The notes under the pieces: model-generated
The model's database searches: none
Seen by the model: only the letters and a program-made list of their open reading frames with translations
What the model was told of the DNA's origin: nothing
Position numbers and translations under genes: made by a program
Part shown: one piece after another, positions 36,188-48,009 of the stretch
How positions within the stretch are numbered: the stretch's first letter is position 1
Layout: every line of letters begins with the position of its first letter
Origin: Paraspadella gotoi
Taxonomy: Eukaryota > Chaetognatha
Length of the DNA: 64,000 nt
NCBI GenBank assembly: GCA_051294375.1
Contig: CM119264.1
Location: 26,249,011 to 26,313,010 of the forward strand
Direction of reading: 5' to 3'

Positions 36188-37077
36188 TTAAGGGGACCCA
36201 GTGATAAAAAATGCTATCATAAGCTTAAGGGTCTATCATCAAAGGAATTTGAATGGTGATAGTCATTAATTTTTCTTTGCACGGAAAGTGGCAAAAAATT
36301 CCTATCTCTTATTGTAGCGGAAACAAAAATTAATAATTATGAAAAAAAAAATTTAGTTGACCCTACCTAAGTATTTATTATAATCCATTATTTTATTTTG
36401 CATTAAAAAGTATTTTTTACTAAATTTCCAATTTTTATTTTTTACTGTACAAAGCGCTATAATTTTAGGTTTAAGCCTCATTGAACAAAGGCTTTACAAG
36501 ACTAATATTTTTTTTATTTTTATATTTACTTAAAAGCAGACAAATCAAACCTAAATTCTATTCTTACAGAAACAAAACTGTATAATTATTAATTAATATT
36601 TCATATTCATCCCTTAAATGTATATTTAAACTATATGATTCCTAATTATAATAATTAAAATTTAGCAAAAGTACAGAATCCTTTCTCTTCTTTTATATTA
36701 TTATATTACTTCAAAGAGTTTTTATTTCATCCATATTACAGAATCATTTGAAAAGAAAGTTTAATTAAAATCAGTCGATACCTTAAATTTTGATTCATTC
36801 CTAGTTTTTTTTCTTAATAAATTTTTTTGATAAAGCTGAAAATCTTTTTTAAAATTAGATCTTACCCTTTTTTGGAAAAAAAATTTTAAACTTGAAAGAA
36901 GTTTTCTTCTTATCGATTTTTTAAAGAAATTTAAGCTCGCTGATTTTATCGATTTTTTAACTACTTTCCCAAATGATTATAGAAGAAAAAATTATATTGA
37001 TCAGAACCAGCTTAAGTTAAAGGGTCAAACGTTATGTTTTCAGCTTTTTACCCCCCCTGTTCACTTGGTCCCCTTAA
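36188..37077. mobile_element. 890-bp element with 17-bp inverted ends starting in TTAA
   Basis: The left end TTAAGGGGACCCAGTGA (36188-36204) and the right end, inverted TTAAGGGGACCAAGTGA (37077-37061), differ at one base. Both termini begin with TTAA, the target site of piggyBac- and Kolobok-type transposons. The interior is AT-rich without a coding frame, so this is best read as a non-autonomous (MITE-like) element. The counterpart at 48697-49611 shows the same ends with indels. Confidence 0.65.
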
Positions 37078-37360
37078 GAGGAATTTATTTCCCTGACAGA
37101 AACGCGCTACTACGTCATCGACGCGAGAAGAAAAGAATTTCATTTTTTTTCTTTCATTTTTCGCAATTCGAAGTGAGGTTTTTTAAAGCAGCGCTCACTC
37201 GAAGCGGAAGCGAAGGTAAGTCATCAGCTGCAAATGGGTCCAATCAGTCGTCGAGTTAAAAAATCCTCGACAAGAAACACAATAAAAGGGGGAGAAACTG
37301 TAACGCGTAAAGTAGAATCCATTTGAGCCAAACACTGGGGAAAAAAGGAGTAGAAAATCG

Positions 37361-37361
<1 letters not shown>

Positions 37362-37439
<78 letters not shown>
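37362..37439. repeat. (GA)n microsatellite
   Basis: Perfect GA run; the copy-2 counterpart at 49907-49992 is interrupted. Confidence 0.95.
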
Positions 37440-37442
<3 letters not shown>

Positions 37443-38161
37443 AGAAGAAAAGAAGAAAAGAAGAAAAGAAGAAAGGGGAAATAGAAAGGAAAAACCCAGG
37501 ATCCTTCGCTTTCTCACTCTTGTTCCAAAGTTGTTTTGAACATCATCCTTTTTGTCGTCAGACAAAAATAGAGTAGGAGCGACATTATGGTCGGTGGTAA
37601 GGTTGATTGGAGCGAATGAAGAATGAATGCCAAGGTTAAATGGAGTAATATAAGTGCGGCAATGGTAAGGTGAATTGGAGCAGAGGGAGAGCAGAAATGG
37701 AAAGGCTAATTGGAGCGAATGGATAAATTTGCGAATTGGAAGGATAGCAACAATGGCGAGGTTTATTGTTATGAACAAGGTACAAGGCAAGTTGAGTGAC
37801 ATTGCAAAATCGAAAAGGTACAAGTTTAAAAAATGTTTAAAAAATGAATAGAGAATGAGGCGATACACCTTTTTCTCAAGAGGGTCTCGGGTCAAACTCG
37901 AAACAGATTTTTTAATTATTATAATTAAACGTGTCTTTTTAAAGTTTTCTTTCTCGATCTTTTTTATGTAGTGTCTGAGATATTTATAAACGGCTTTAGA
38001 TTAGTAGTCGTTCTTATGCTTTTTTGTTATTTGTTATAAAAGACCAAACAAATTTGAGTGGATCAAATAAGAACCAAAAAATTTTGTTCTAATTCATAGT
38101 CGTCACTATTATCGTCGTCGTCGTCTTCATCGCCTTCAGCATTTTTGACTGTGGTGGTGAA

Positions 38162-38212
38162 AAAAAAAGCACCTGCTGTTTACGAAAAAAAAAGCACCTG
38201 CTGTTTACGAAC
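38162..38212. repeat. Tandem pair of a 27-bp unit
   Basis: AAAGCACCTGCTGTTTACGA occurs twice, separated by A-runs; also present, with indels, at about 50730-50785. Confidence 0.8.
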
Positions 38213-38229
38213 GACATCTGTACTCAGCA

Positions 38230-38800
38230 AAGCGTAATAAAAATTCTAAATTTAACTTTAATTAAGATTCTAAAAGTGAGAAACGAATAAAATTATACTA
38301 ATAAACATTTATGTATAAAATTTTTTTAATATAAATTATACAATTTATTTAAATGTATAAATTCAAAATAGTTTTTTTTAATATTTTTTTTTCAAATTTG
38401 GATTCGTCATGAAAAGTTGATACAAAGAAATAAAACTCTTTTTTAAAAATTCTTTCATTAAGTTGGTCAAATATCAGAAAAACTTATGTTTTCGCTAAAA
38501 ATTAAAATTTTATATGTTAAATATAGTTTTTTTTATTTTTAACCCATGTAATGAAATAATTTTTAAAAATGATATATATTTTCTTCCATCAACTTTTGAC
38601 GAGGAATTCAAATCTGAATTTTTCTATTTTATAAAGATAGTACTATATATAATTTATATATAGCACTATCCTTATAAAATAGAAAAATTATAAATATAGC
38701 CTACTGCCAAAATTAAAAACTATAAAGTACATTTTTTTAACAAATTAATGTTCACTGATGATATGTTGTTAATAATTGACTTTTAGAATTTTTGTACGTA
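38230..38800. mobile_element. Large imperfect palindrome, foldback-type element
   Basis: Sequence left of about 38507 recurs inverted on the right. TTTAGAATTTTTRTACG-like ends lie near 38240 and 38795. AAAAGTTGAT at 38411 faces ATCAACTTTT at 38588, and AATGAAAGAATTTTTAAAAA (reverse of the left arm) faces AATGAAATAATTTTTAAAAA on the right. A second nested hairpin with arms of about 34 bp lies at 38620-38690. No coding frame. The counterpart is at about 50805-51400. Confidence 0.55.
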
Positions 38801-39049
38801 ACCTTCACTATGCTCTAATACTCAGCTCCCCAAAAAAAAACACCTGGTGTCGCAACCTCCGCCACCACCACCACCCACGACCTCCCGGAGGCAAAAAAGG
38901 AAAAAAGCAACAAAAAAAAAGAATATACGAAATGCCAACTGTTACCCGCTCACGTCTATTCACGAGTGTTCACACATTTTCACACATTCTCGCCAAGTTT
39001 GGCGCGAGGGCGACATCTACGCAGTCGGATCCTTTCCTTTCCTTCTAGA

Positions 39050-40036
39050 TCCTTGATACTCACACCGAAATTCAATACTTTCTTTTTTTCCCCTCAAACC
39101 ATCAGTTGTTATTTTTTTCCTTTCACGACAATGAGGTAGTTATACAATAATCAAGTTCCTTTCATCTACGTCTTTCTCTCTTCCCTACCGCTGTGAATCA
39201 TTTATTATCTTTTTTCAAACTTTTTATGATGTTCCACGACGTTCTTCTTCCAGTTTTATTTTATATACTTTAGTTTAGTTAAAAATTTTTTCTTGTTACT
39301 CAATTTTACTACTACATTTTTCAGTTTCACGACGACATCCATTTCCATCTCAACCTCATTTTATTCAATTTTCCAGCTTCATCCCGATCTCGGTTTCCAT
39401 TTCCGCTTCATCGAATTTCATAACCGACGACAGCAGCTGCAGCTTTCGCCGTCGAAGTTTTCCCGACGGAGCAGGAAGTTTATCGGCGCCCCAACGGACT
39501 CTTTAATTTGAAGACTGTGACAAACAGTTGATCCCGACTGATTTTAACAGCCAGTGGAACCAACTATTAAGTGTAGAAGGTGGGGGTACGAATAACTAGT
39601 AGAAAGTCTAAGGTTTTTAAATAGTAAACTTTTTTGTGCTGCCTATGTGATATCATTGATGTTTCTGCGATGACATAGAAACCCGGGGGTCATTGGCATT
39701 CCCCGCAGCGATGCACACTCTTGCCATACTTGTTTGAAAAAGCTCCTGGCCTAAATAACCCGCCGATGTCGGCCCCGTATATTGCCAAGAAAACGCGCTC
39801 TCATTGAACGCGGAACAGGAACGCGACCCCCGCCGGTGAATTTCATGGCCAAAACCCTATCGCTTTGGCGCCTTTTCTGGCCACATCGGCGTCACTCGTT
39901 GCAATGGGAACGCGCCCGCATCGGCGCCGTTCTGCCTCTCGAGGGACGCTTCGCGACATATCGTGATTCGTCGTCGCGAATCTGAAATCTCGAGGGAAAA
40001 GAAAAAAAAAAGATGAAAAAAAAATNNNNNNNNNNC

Positions 40037-40071
<35 letters not shown>

Positions 40072-41288
40072 GAAAAAGAGAGAAATTGGAAAAGGTGTGG
40101 ATAAGCGGTGAAGAATCGGAAAATAGAGGAGGCGATGTGAAGGGGACGAGAGAGGATTTGAAGGTGAGGACAAGCTATGAGCTGTGAGCTGTGAGCGGTT
40201 AGCAGCGAGAAGTGAGCGGCAAAGAGAAAACGAATATAAGTATCGTATGAAGGCAAAAAAACGGAGATAGAATAGATTAAACCGCAGAGAAAAAAGAGCA
40301 GCATTCAGAGATTAAAGAGAAAAAAGAAGGATAAAAGATAAAAGGAAGAGAGGGGAAAAAAAGTTTTTCGTAGGAAAAGTCGTTGCGACAAAAAATTTCG
40401 CAGGTTTCGCCTTATTTTTAATTTGCCATATTCGTACTACTACTATTTTGCTATATAACTAATCACTACGAATCGCTTAGTTTGTCAATTATCAAAGGAC
40501 TTGGTCTAGTCTCCGACTCTCCCGTCAAGCGGCTCCCAAGTTCCGAAGACGCGGCCAAGCGAAGAGGAAGACGGCGAAGAAAAATCCTTGAAAACGAAAA
40601 TCGTAAAATGGCGTCTCTCGTAAAATACAGTAATGCCGAGGGAGCGGAGAGGAAATGCCGCGAAACGATATGCGAAAACTCATAGGATGTGAGAGCTGTA
40701 CGCTAAATGCACTTTACAGTAAATAATTTATTCTACTAGAAAACGAAAATTACCCCCGCCAACAAAAATGTACACAATTTTTTAAGTTTTATTTTCAAAG
40801 ATAACAATTATTTTGTCGGGGCAAAGACCGAAATCTTCTTAGAACATAAACTCAAAATAGAAAAATAAAAAGGCAAAATAGATATAAGAAACATTAATTT
40901 TGAAGCTGAAAAAAACTCCCCTCTCTTTGAGATACATCGGTGTTGGATTACTCAATTCTAATTTCTAAGACTCTGGTGCGAAATCTAGGGAAATAAAAAT
41001 CGAGGCGACGAAAGTTTTAAAACATTCAATATTTAGCGGTTCTAAGAAACGAATTATATATATATATATATCATATTAGAAGAAAGAGAGGTGGTGGAGA
41101 AGCAGAGTTTTGTCCTGTACATTAGAATACAAAATTAAAAAGCGTTAATAAAGAATTGTCATTAATGAAATCAAATCAAAAAGAAATAATGGAGAGCGGG
41201 TGGGGCTGGCCAGGGGACCAGTGGAAGGGCCCGCCATTTACCTCGCCGCCCCTGATGTTACTTTATTCCCCCCCACCAAAAAAAAAAA
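39050..41288. other. No supported gene; CpG-rich patch at 39680-39990
   Basis: AT-rich sequence apart from a CpG-rich patch (39680-39990) with short open frames that are not preserved in copy 2. (CAGA)n occurs at 40036-40072. Confidence 0.4.
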
Positions 41289-41635
41289 NNNNNNNNNNNN
41301 NNNNNNNNNNNNNNNNNNNNNNNNNNNNNNNNNNNNNNNNNNNNNNNNNNNNNNNNNNNNNNNNNNNNNNNNNNNNNNNNNNNNNNNNNNNNNNNNNNNN
41401 NNNNNNNNNNNNNNNNNNNNNNNNNNNNNNNNNNNNNNNNNNNNNNNNNNNNNNNNNNNNNNNNNNNNNNNNNNNNNNNNNNNNNNNNNNNNNNNNNNNN
41501 NNNNNNNNNNNNNNNNNNNNNNNNNNNNNNNNNNNNNNNNNNNNNNNNNNNNNNNNNNNNNNNNNNNNNNNNNNNNNNNNNNNNNNNNNNNNNNNNNNNN
41601 NNNNNNNNNNNNNNNNNNNNNNNNNNNNNNNNNNN
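41289..41635. other. Assembly gap
   Basis: 347 N. Other gaps: 1380-1404, 1489-1498, 11135-11153, 34444-34453, 35441-35507, 40026-40035, 42456-42654, 44194-44462, 46088-46112 and 61895-61919. Most lie in or beside repeats. Confidence 1.
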
Positions 41636-41691
41636 AAAAGAAATAAAAGACATAAAACTAATAAAATAAATGAAATAAAAAGAGAAAAGCC

Positions 41692-41731
<40 letters not shown>

Positions 41732-42027
41732 GAACCTCGGCTCGTTTCGTGGAAACAAAATGTCCCTTAGGAAAATTTTACTTTTAACATCCTTTTTATT
41801 TCCTTTGTCCATTTTCCTCCATTATTGTATATCCTTTATTAATCTCTTTATTAATTATTATTTCTTTAGCTATTTTCTTTTTCTAATTGGCGTCAATGTC
41901 CACGTGCAAGTCGCGTGCAAGCTTCGTGCAAATCCCATGCTTTTCCCATGAAAGTCACACGCAAGTCACACGTACAATGTTGTCGACGCGAATCCCATGG
42001 GCTTTTTTCCGCTCACATTTAACCTCA

Positions 42028-42244
42028 AATATGGCGAATTTTTAATGCGAGAGAATGCGCAATTTCGATTTTTGTCAATTATTACAAGAATACAAGAAAA
42101 TAATAACTTCATTAATCTAAAAAAACACTTTTCCAATATGGCGAATTTTTAATGCGAGAGAATGCGCAATTTCGATTTTTGTAAATTATTACAAGAATAC
42201 AAGAAAATAATAACTTCATTAATCTAAAAAAAACACTTTTCCAA
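42028..42244. repeat. 107-bp tandem duplication, two copies
   Basis: ATATGGCGAATTTTTAATGC begins each unit (ATG at 42031 and 42138). The units differ by a C/A change and one A in a homopolymer. Confidence 0.85.
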
Positions 42245-43439
42245 TTCGAAATTCTTGACCTTTTGTTGGCGCAAATAGAAGCAAAGTTTTCCATTATTTT
42301 TCTGGACCTCAAGCAAAACACGATAATTCAGTTAAGGTAGTTATTTTTTTTAAGAAATCATCATGAATTTATATTTATAAATATGTATATTATTCATTTC
42401 GTGCAAGTTATTTTCAATTTTTAAACTGAAACCCCGTTTTCTGTTTGTCACCCCCNNNNNNNNNNNNNNNNNNNNNNNNNNNNNNNNNNNNNNNNNNNNN
42501 NNNNNNNNNNNNNNNNNNNNNNNNNNNNNNNNNNNNNNNNNNNNNNNNNNNNNNNNNNNNNNNNNNNNNNNNNNNNNNNNNNNNNNNNNNNNNNNNNNNN
42601 NNNNNNNNNNNNNNNNNNNNNNNNNNNNNNNNNNNNNNNNNNNNNNNNNNNNNNTTTCCGTTCTCTAATTTTATCGAATCTTAAAACGATGCAAAAAATT
42701 CATGGGCGCCATAAAAACTCAGAAGATTCGCTCTCCCTTTTCAAGAATCCGAAAGAACTAATCAAGAAAAACTTCGGGGTCTCTTTCCCCCTTTTTTTTT
42801 TCTTTATGAAAGAAAAGAGAATAAAAGAAAAAAAGAAAACTTCCGCTCGCCTCGTCACGAATTTTTTTTTTCCTAATTATTTTAATTATTTTAATTTTTT
42901 TTTAGCCGATTTTTTTTTATTCTATTTTTAGTCCATTTAATTTGGGCGATTTGAAAATTTCGTCGGAGCGGCGCCAGTGAAAAAAATTTTTTCTAGCGAA
43001 ATTCCAAAGTTTGATCGAGGGAAAGACGAGACCGTATGTCAGTCTTCACGCGGAACGAAGAAAAAATTATAAATTCTAAATTTAGAATGCAAAATGACTG
43101 CGTTTATATTTATATTTACCTTCATTAAAATGCTGAATCAAATCTTATAGATCGAATCAACGATTTCCAAACAGATACGCAGACTGACAGACAGCTACAC
43201 AGACAAACAAACAGAAAGGAAGACTGGCATATAGACAGACCGTCAGAAGGACAGCAGTCAGACAATAAACCAGCCAGAGAGCCAGACAGACAGAGAATGG
43301 AAGACAGACAGACAGAAACACATTTAGACACCAAATCAAGAATCAGGCGGATTTACAGACTAAAGTATGACTGGCATACTGACCGAGAGACGGACAATGT
43401 AAAACACGTCAGACATACATAGAGACAAACTTAGAGCGT

Positions 43440-43870
43440 CTAAAAAGTCTTCCCTCACTCCCGACGATGACTCGCCTTCGTCTTCCGCGCCGCCACGCCG
43501 CTCGCCCGATCTGGCGCCCAATCGAGCGCGGGTTTCCTCGGGACCAACGAGGCGAACAATAAGGGGCGCGCATCGAGGCGCGGCGACGTGCGATGGCGCG
43601 CGCGATTGCGTGTCGCGGGCGCCGCCGCCGACGTTGGCGTTCTTTTCCTTTTTCTTGTTCCACCTGCCTAATTATCTCTAGCGGTTTCCCTTGGCACCGA
43701 GCGGGGATTAGGGGGGGGGGGAAGAGCCGGTGGAGGGCGCGTGGGCACGAAGGAACAACCGACGGGGCGCGTGCCGGAAATACGATCGGCATTGTCGTCA
43801 AGAAGAAGAAAGGAAACTCAACTTTGAATGACCGGAAATAACAGGAGACCCCGGTAGATGATGGCAAATA
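43440..43870. other. CpG-rich block, possible promoter or unrecognised exon
   Basis: Strongly CpG-rich against AT-rich flanks, with GGGCGCGCATCGAGG, GATGGCGCGCGCGATTGCG and two CCGGAAATA sites. The minus-strand frame through it is arginine-rich and unlike a known protein. It has no clear match in copy 2. Confidence 0.25.
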
Positions 43871-44954
43871 CCGGTGGGAACCGACAAAATATTGACAGGG
43901 GCGGTCGAGTTGAAAGTTCGACGAGAAATTGGTCTAATTTTTAAGGAAGGTCGATCAGAGAGAAAAAGTTTTATTCGCTTTGATGTATTAGACTATTAGT
44001 AATAAAATACAAATAAAAAAAAAATTATGCCTTGCCATTGTTGCACTGTTGCAACAAGATAAGGCTCTTTCAGTTTTCATAATTTTTCTCACAATTTCAC
44101 TTGTGATTTTGCTTATTGTATTTCATATTTTTCTTCTTTCCTTCATCTTTCCCTCTATATCGGCTCGTTCATTTCCTCCCATCTTTTTTCTCTNNNNNNN
44201 NNNNNNNNNNNNNNNNNNNNNNNNNNNNNNNNNNNNNNNNNNNNNNNNNNNNNNNNNNNNNNNNNNNNNNNNNNNNNNNNNNNNNNNNNNNNNNNNNNNN
44301 NNNNNNNNNNNNNNNNNNNNNNNNNNNNNNNNNNNNNNNNNNNNNNNNNNNNNNNNNNNNNNNNNNNNNNNNNNNNNNNNNNNNNNNNNNNNNNNNNNNN
44401 NNNNNNNNNNNNNNNNNNNNNNNNNNNNNNNNNNNNNNNNNNNNNNNNNNNNNNNNNNNNNNAGGTTAAAAAGATGAAGGAGGGTGAAAAGCTCACGTCA
44501 GCCGTTTTACCAAGCAAAGCTTGTAGCGTTGGAGTTTTTATACCGAGCATAATGAGAGAGAAAGACAAAAGGGTAAAACTGGGATTGAGTTCAACGAGGT
44601 CACGAGTCGTTCAGAGTTTATTTCAAGTTTTTTTTTTTTTAAGAAATTGTTATTCTTTTCTTTCGCTTTGTTTTTACTCTTGTAACCAATGAACGGAAAG
44701 ATGGCAAAGTCTAAAAGAAAGCAGAAAAACAAATACTAGAAAATAAATCGACTTACAAACGATATTTTAATACTGAAAATCGATATGATTGTAGCTCAAC
44801 GTCTGTGAATTTAATAATGGCGTTTAATGGGCCGAGGAGAACGATCACAATCACAAAAAAAACGACGGAAACTGTAGCAGTGAGTAACGCCGACAGCTTT
44901 AAGGCAAAAGAGATAATGACTTGCTCGGTTGAAATAGGATTCGAAGGGAGTAAG

Positions 44955-44956
<2 letters not shown>

Positions 44957-45016
<60 letters not shown>
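44957..45016. repeat. (GA)n microsatellite
   Basis: Perfect GA run; the noisy counterpart is at 56223-56310. Confidence 0.95.
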
Positions 45017-45020
<4 letters not shown>

Positions 45021-45359
45021 GGAAGGCTTAAACTCCTAAAAGCCTAAAGCGACGAATAGCGTGCGCAGTGGCTCCTTAATCAAGCCAACGTCGATTAAGA
45101 GAGTTCGATGGTCGCTCCCTCTTTTTTTTTCGGGTCTTCACGAATCATTTTAATATACATTAGTAATGAGTACCAATGATAACGACGACGAACGACGATC
45201 CCGAAGAAGAATAACAAAGTAATAACGTTGAAATATTAACGTTTTTTAATAATAACAACGAGGACTCCAATTACGGCGACGTCGATGACGCCGATGATGT
45301 CGACGACGAAGCAAGATGACGCCGCGAAACACTTGTCATTCTCGACCGCCTCGACATCT

Positions 45360-45415
45360 CATTAAGCCTCCGCCGCTGCCCGCCGCCGCTTCCGCCGCCG
45401 CCGCCGCCGCGCATC
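45360..45415. repeat. (CCG)n-rich triplet repeat
   Basis: CCG triplets with interruptions, inside a 130-codon plus-strand frame with alanine and proline runs that I do not accept as a gene. Confidence 0.7.
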
Positions 45416-46148
45416 AAAATCTTCCCGGTTTGTCGCGTCGATTAGCGAAGAGCAATTATCTCTTTGCTCTCTTCTCTAGAGAATGGAAAGGCCGACAACG
45501 TCACGTGACCCGTGACAACCCCTTTCACCCCTCTATTTTGCTTCTCTTTTTTTTTCTCAAGATCTCTCTTCTTCGCCTCTTTTTTCTTTTTTTAGGTTCA
45601 AGATCTACCTCACTCTCGCCCGATTACCTTTCTATTCGAATCTTTGGTTTAAAGACCGACCTCTCTGTTTTACCTATCTTTTCTCTTTTTCGAAGCCTGA
45701 AGCCCTGAACCTTCACCTATCTATGCTTTTTCCCAGGGTCTTTCTGTTTAAAGCTGAATTTCGCTACTTTTTCTACATTTTAGCCGCTTTGGCTCAAGAT
45801 CAACCCTTTTGTTTTACCAAATTCATCTTATCTTTTATTCTTTTCTTTTCTTTTCTTTTTCTAACTTCCGCACGATCCGACGAAAAAGAAACCAAGCTCC
45901 AAATTACGTATTCTGACAACATTAACCACAACAACAACAACCACAGAAACGACGAAAAAAAAATCATAACAAAACAGCAATGACAACAACAACAACTATC
46001 TTGGTCTCTCGTGGCGACAAAAACCGTCGACCTTAAAGTCGCGAAGAGTGAAAAGAGACAAAATTTAAAATCCATTAACCAGTCGTANNNNNNNNNNNNN
46101 NNNNNNNNNNNNAATCGGAGAATTGCGCGAGATCGGCGGATTCTGTTT

Positions 46149-46153
46149 GAGAG

Positions 46154-46220
<67 letters not shown>

Positions 46221-46244
46221 CAGAGAGAGAGAGAAGAGAGAGAC
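46149..46244. repeat. Interrupted (GA)n, copy-2 counterpart of 33998-34095
   Basis: Same flanks as in copy 1, with extra interruptions. Confidence 0.85.
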
Positions 46245-47510
46245 CAGGCATCAGTGGAGCATAAAGTGGCGTGCGCCCTTTCCAAAGCCCGAAGCCAGTT
46301 GGAATTTTTTACACCAGAACGCGAGGGAAACGCACGCCCGCGCACGTACATACGGAGCTCCGCACTACACGCACACCAAGCAGAGAAAAAAAAACAAGTA
46401 TGGCGACGACCGAGAGGGCGGCTTCGCTCGCGGCTCCTCTCCGGCGAGAGGAGAACAAACGAACTCTTCGTTTTTTAATGATAAAATTTAAAGACCCGAG
46501 TCTCCACGGGTTCGAGTCCTCACCTTTTGTCCCGACGCCGATTCAGGACGCGCCGGAAAATTTGAACGATGATAATGATGATGATGATGATGATGATGAG
46601 ATGATGACACGCATGGTGATAATGATGATGATGATGGTAATATGATTATTGCTGATTGATGAATGAAATGATGATGTATGATTGATGATGGATTGGGGGG
46701 GATGATTTTGGATTGATGATGATGATGATGATGATGATTTGATGCGATTTTAACCTTAACTTTTAATAAGAAAAACCCAATCTTTTATTATGAAATTAAG
46801 CTCAAACAGCGGACGACATCAACATGGAAACTCTCAACATGGAAACTCTCGAACACGGAAACTCTCACGCACTGTAATGCAAAAAGCTTACTCCTAAAAA
46901 ACCTTCTGACCAGCATGGCGAAAATTGCAGTCATGCCCTAAAAGTCGGTTACCTTAAGGAAAGGATCTTAACAATAATTTGATTTTAACAACCATCTTGT
47001 CAATAAGACGCGATTTAAAAGGCTCAATAAACACTCAAATTAGTATGCACATAAAGATGGCAAAAAGCTTTTGAAGAAAGCTTCCCTACAGTATTTCTAA
47101 TGCCGACCCAAGATGGCGAGAGATTGAAGAGAGGGCTCGAATAACAACAACGGGCTTTAGGCGGACCACCGTCGGCGCTAACGCGTAAAGGGCGGCACCT
47201 TCTCCCTTTTTTTTAATCTTCTCTCCCTTTCGTAAAAAACTCGGCTTCGTCTTCGAGTTGAGATAATTACTAAACTTTTACTAGCAGAAGAGGAGGAGGA
47301 GGAGGAGGAGGAGGAGGAGGAGGAGGAGGAAGAGGCGGAGGAGGTGCTTTTCCTCCCCCTCGGGTTCCCCACGGGTCGCAGTGGGTGCCGATTCATGTAT
47401 GAAGAAGCCCATTTCTCGATGGGCATTTTTTTTGCCGTCGGGGGTCGTGTGTTTAAGAGGGAGGAGGGAGGGAGGGAGAGAGAGAGAGAGAGAGAGAAGA
47501 GAGAAAGAGA

Positions 47511-47546
<36 letters not shown>

Positions 47547-47717
47547 GAGAGAGAGAGAGGGAGAGGGACGAGAGAGAGAGGACTAAAGAAAAAACGAAAC
47601 TCCCAATTCTATATAATCCATTTAATACGCACATGAGCAAGAATAAAATATAAGAGAAAAAAGAAGAAAGAGAGAGAGAGAGAGTGAGAGAAGCAGAGAG
47701 AACGAGAGAGAGAAGAG

Positions 47718-47748
<31 letters not shown>

Positions 47749-47978
47749 GATCGTTTTTCCGAAGGCTAGACGGTCTCGATTCGCGGCCACAGAGATTTTC
47801 TTTACGCCAAACGAGCTTCCCTTTCCATTTCCGGTTTTTTCTCTCGAAATTTTCTCGCGTTCATCTGCAGATGCAATCGCCGACGAGAGAGAGAGAGAGG
47901 AGATGAGAGATGAGAGAGAGAGAGAGAGAGAGAAAGAGGAGAGACTGAGAGAAAGGAGAGAGAGAGAGAGAGAGAGAC

Positions 47979-48009
<31 letters not shown>

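Larger units (their letters stand above)
41636..44193. other. No supported gene; between assembly gaps
   Basis: Holds (GA)n at 41694-41727, a run of GTGCAAGTC-like words at 41895-41970, a 107-bp tandem duplication at 42028-42244, degenerate CAGA repeats at 43160-43420 and a CpG-rich block at 43440-43870. Confidence 0.4.
33940..46087. repeat. Direct duplication, copy 1 (cleaner sequence, gapped)
   Basis: Matches 46113-58790 in the same order and orientation, for example 34130-35440 against 46260-47640, 35530-41288 against 48030-54100, 44020-45020 against 54830-56320, and 45440-46080 against 57840-58790. Copy 1 is interrupted by N gaps at five places. Confidence 0.85.

Noticed and set aside
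35540-37220. Plus-strand exons ending at GTAAGT donors near 36054 and 37215
   Set aside because: The donors are good and present in both copies, but the preceding sequence is AT-rich or repeat-derived with no protein-like frame; the TTAA element lies between them.
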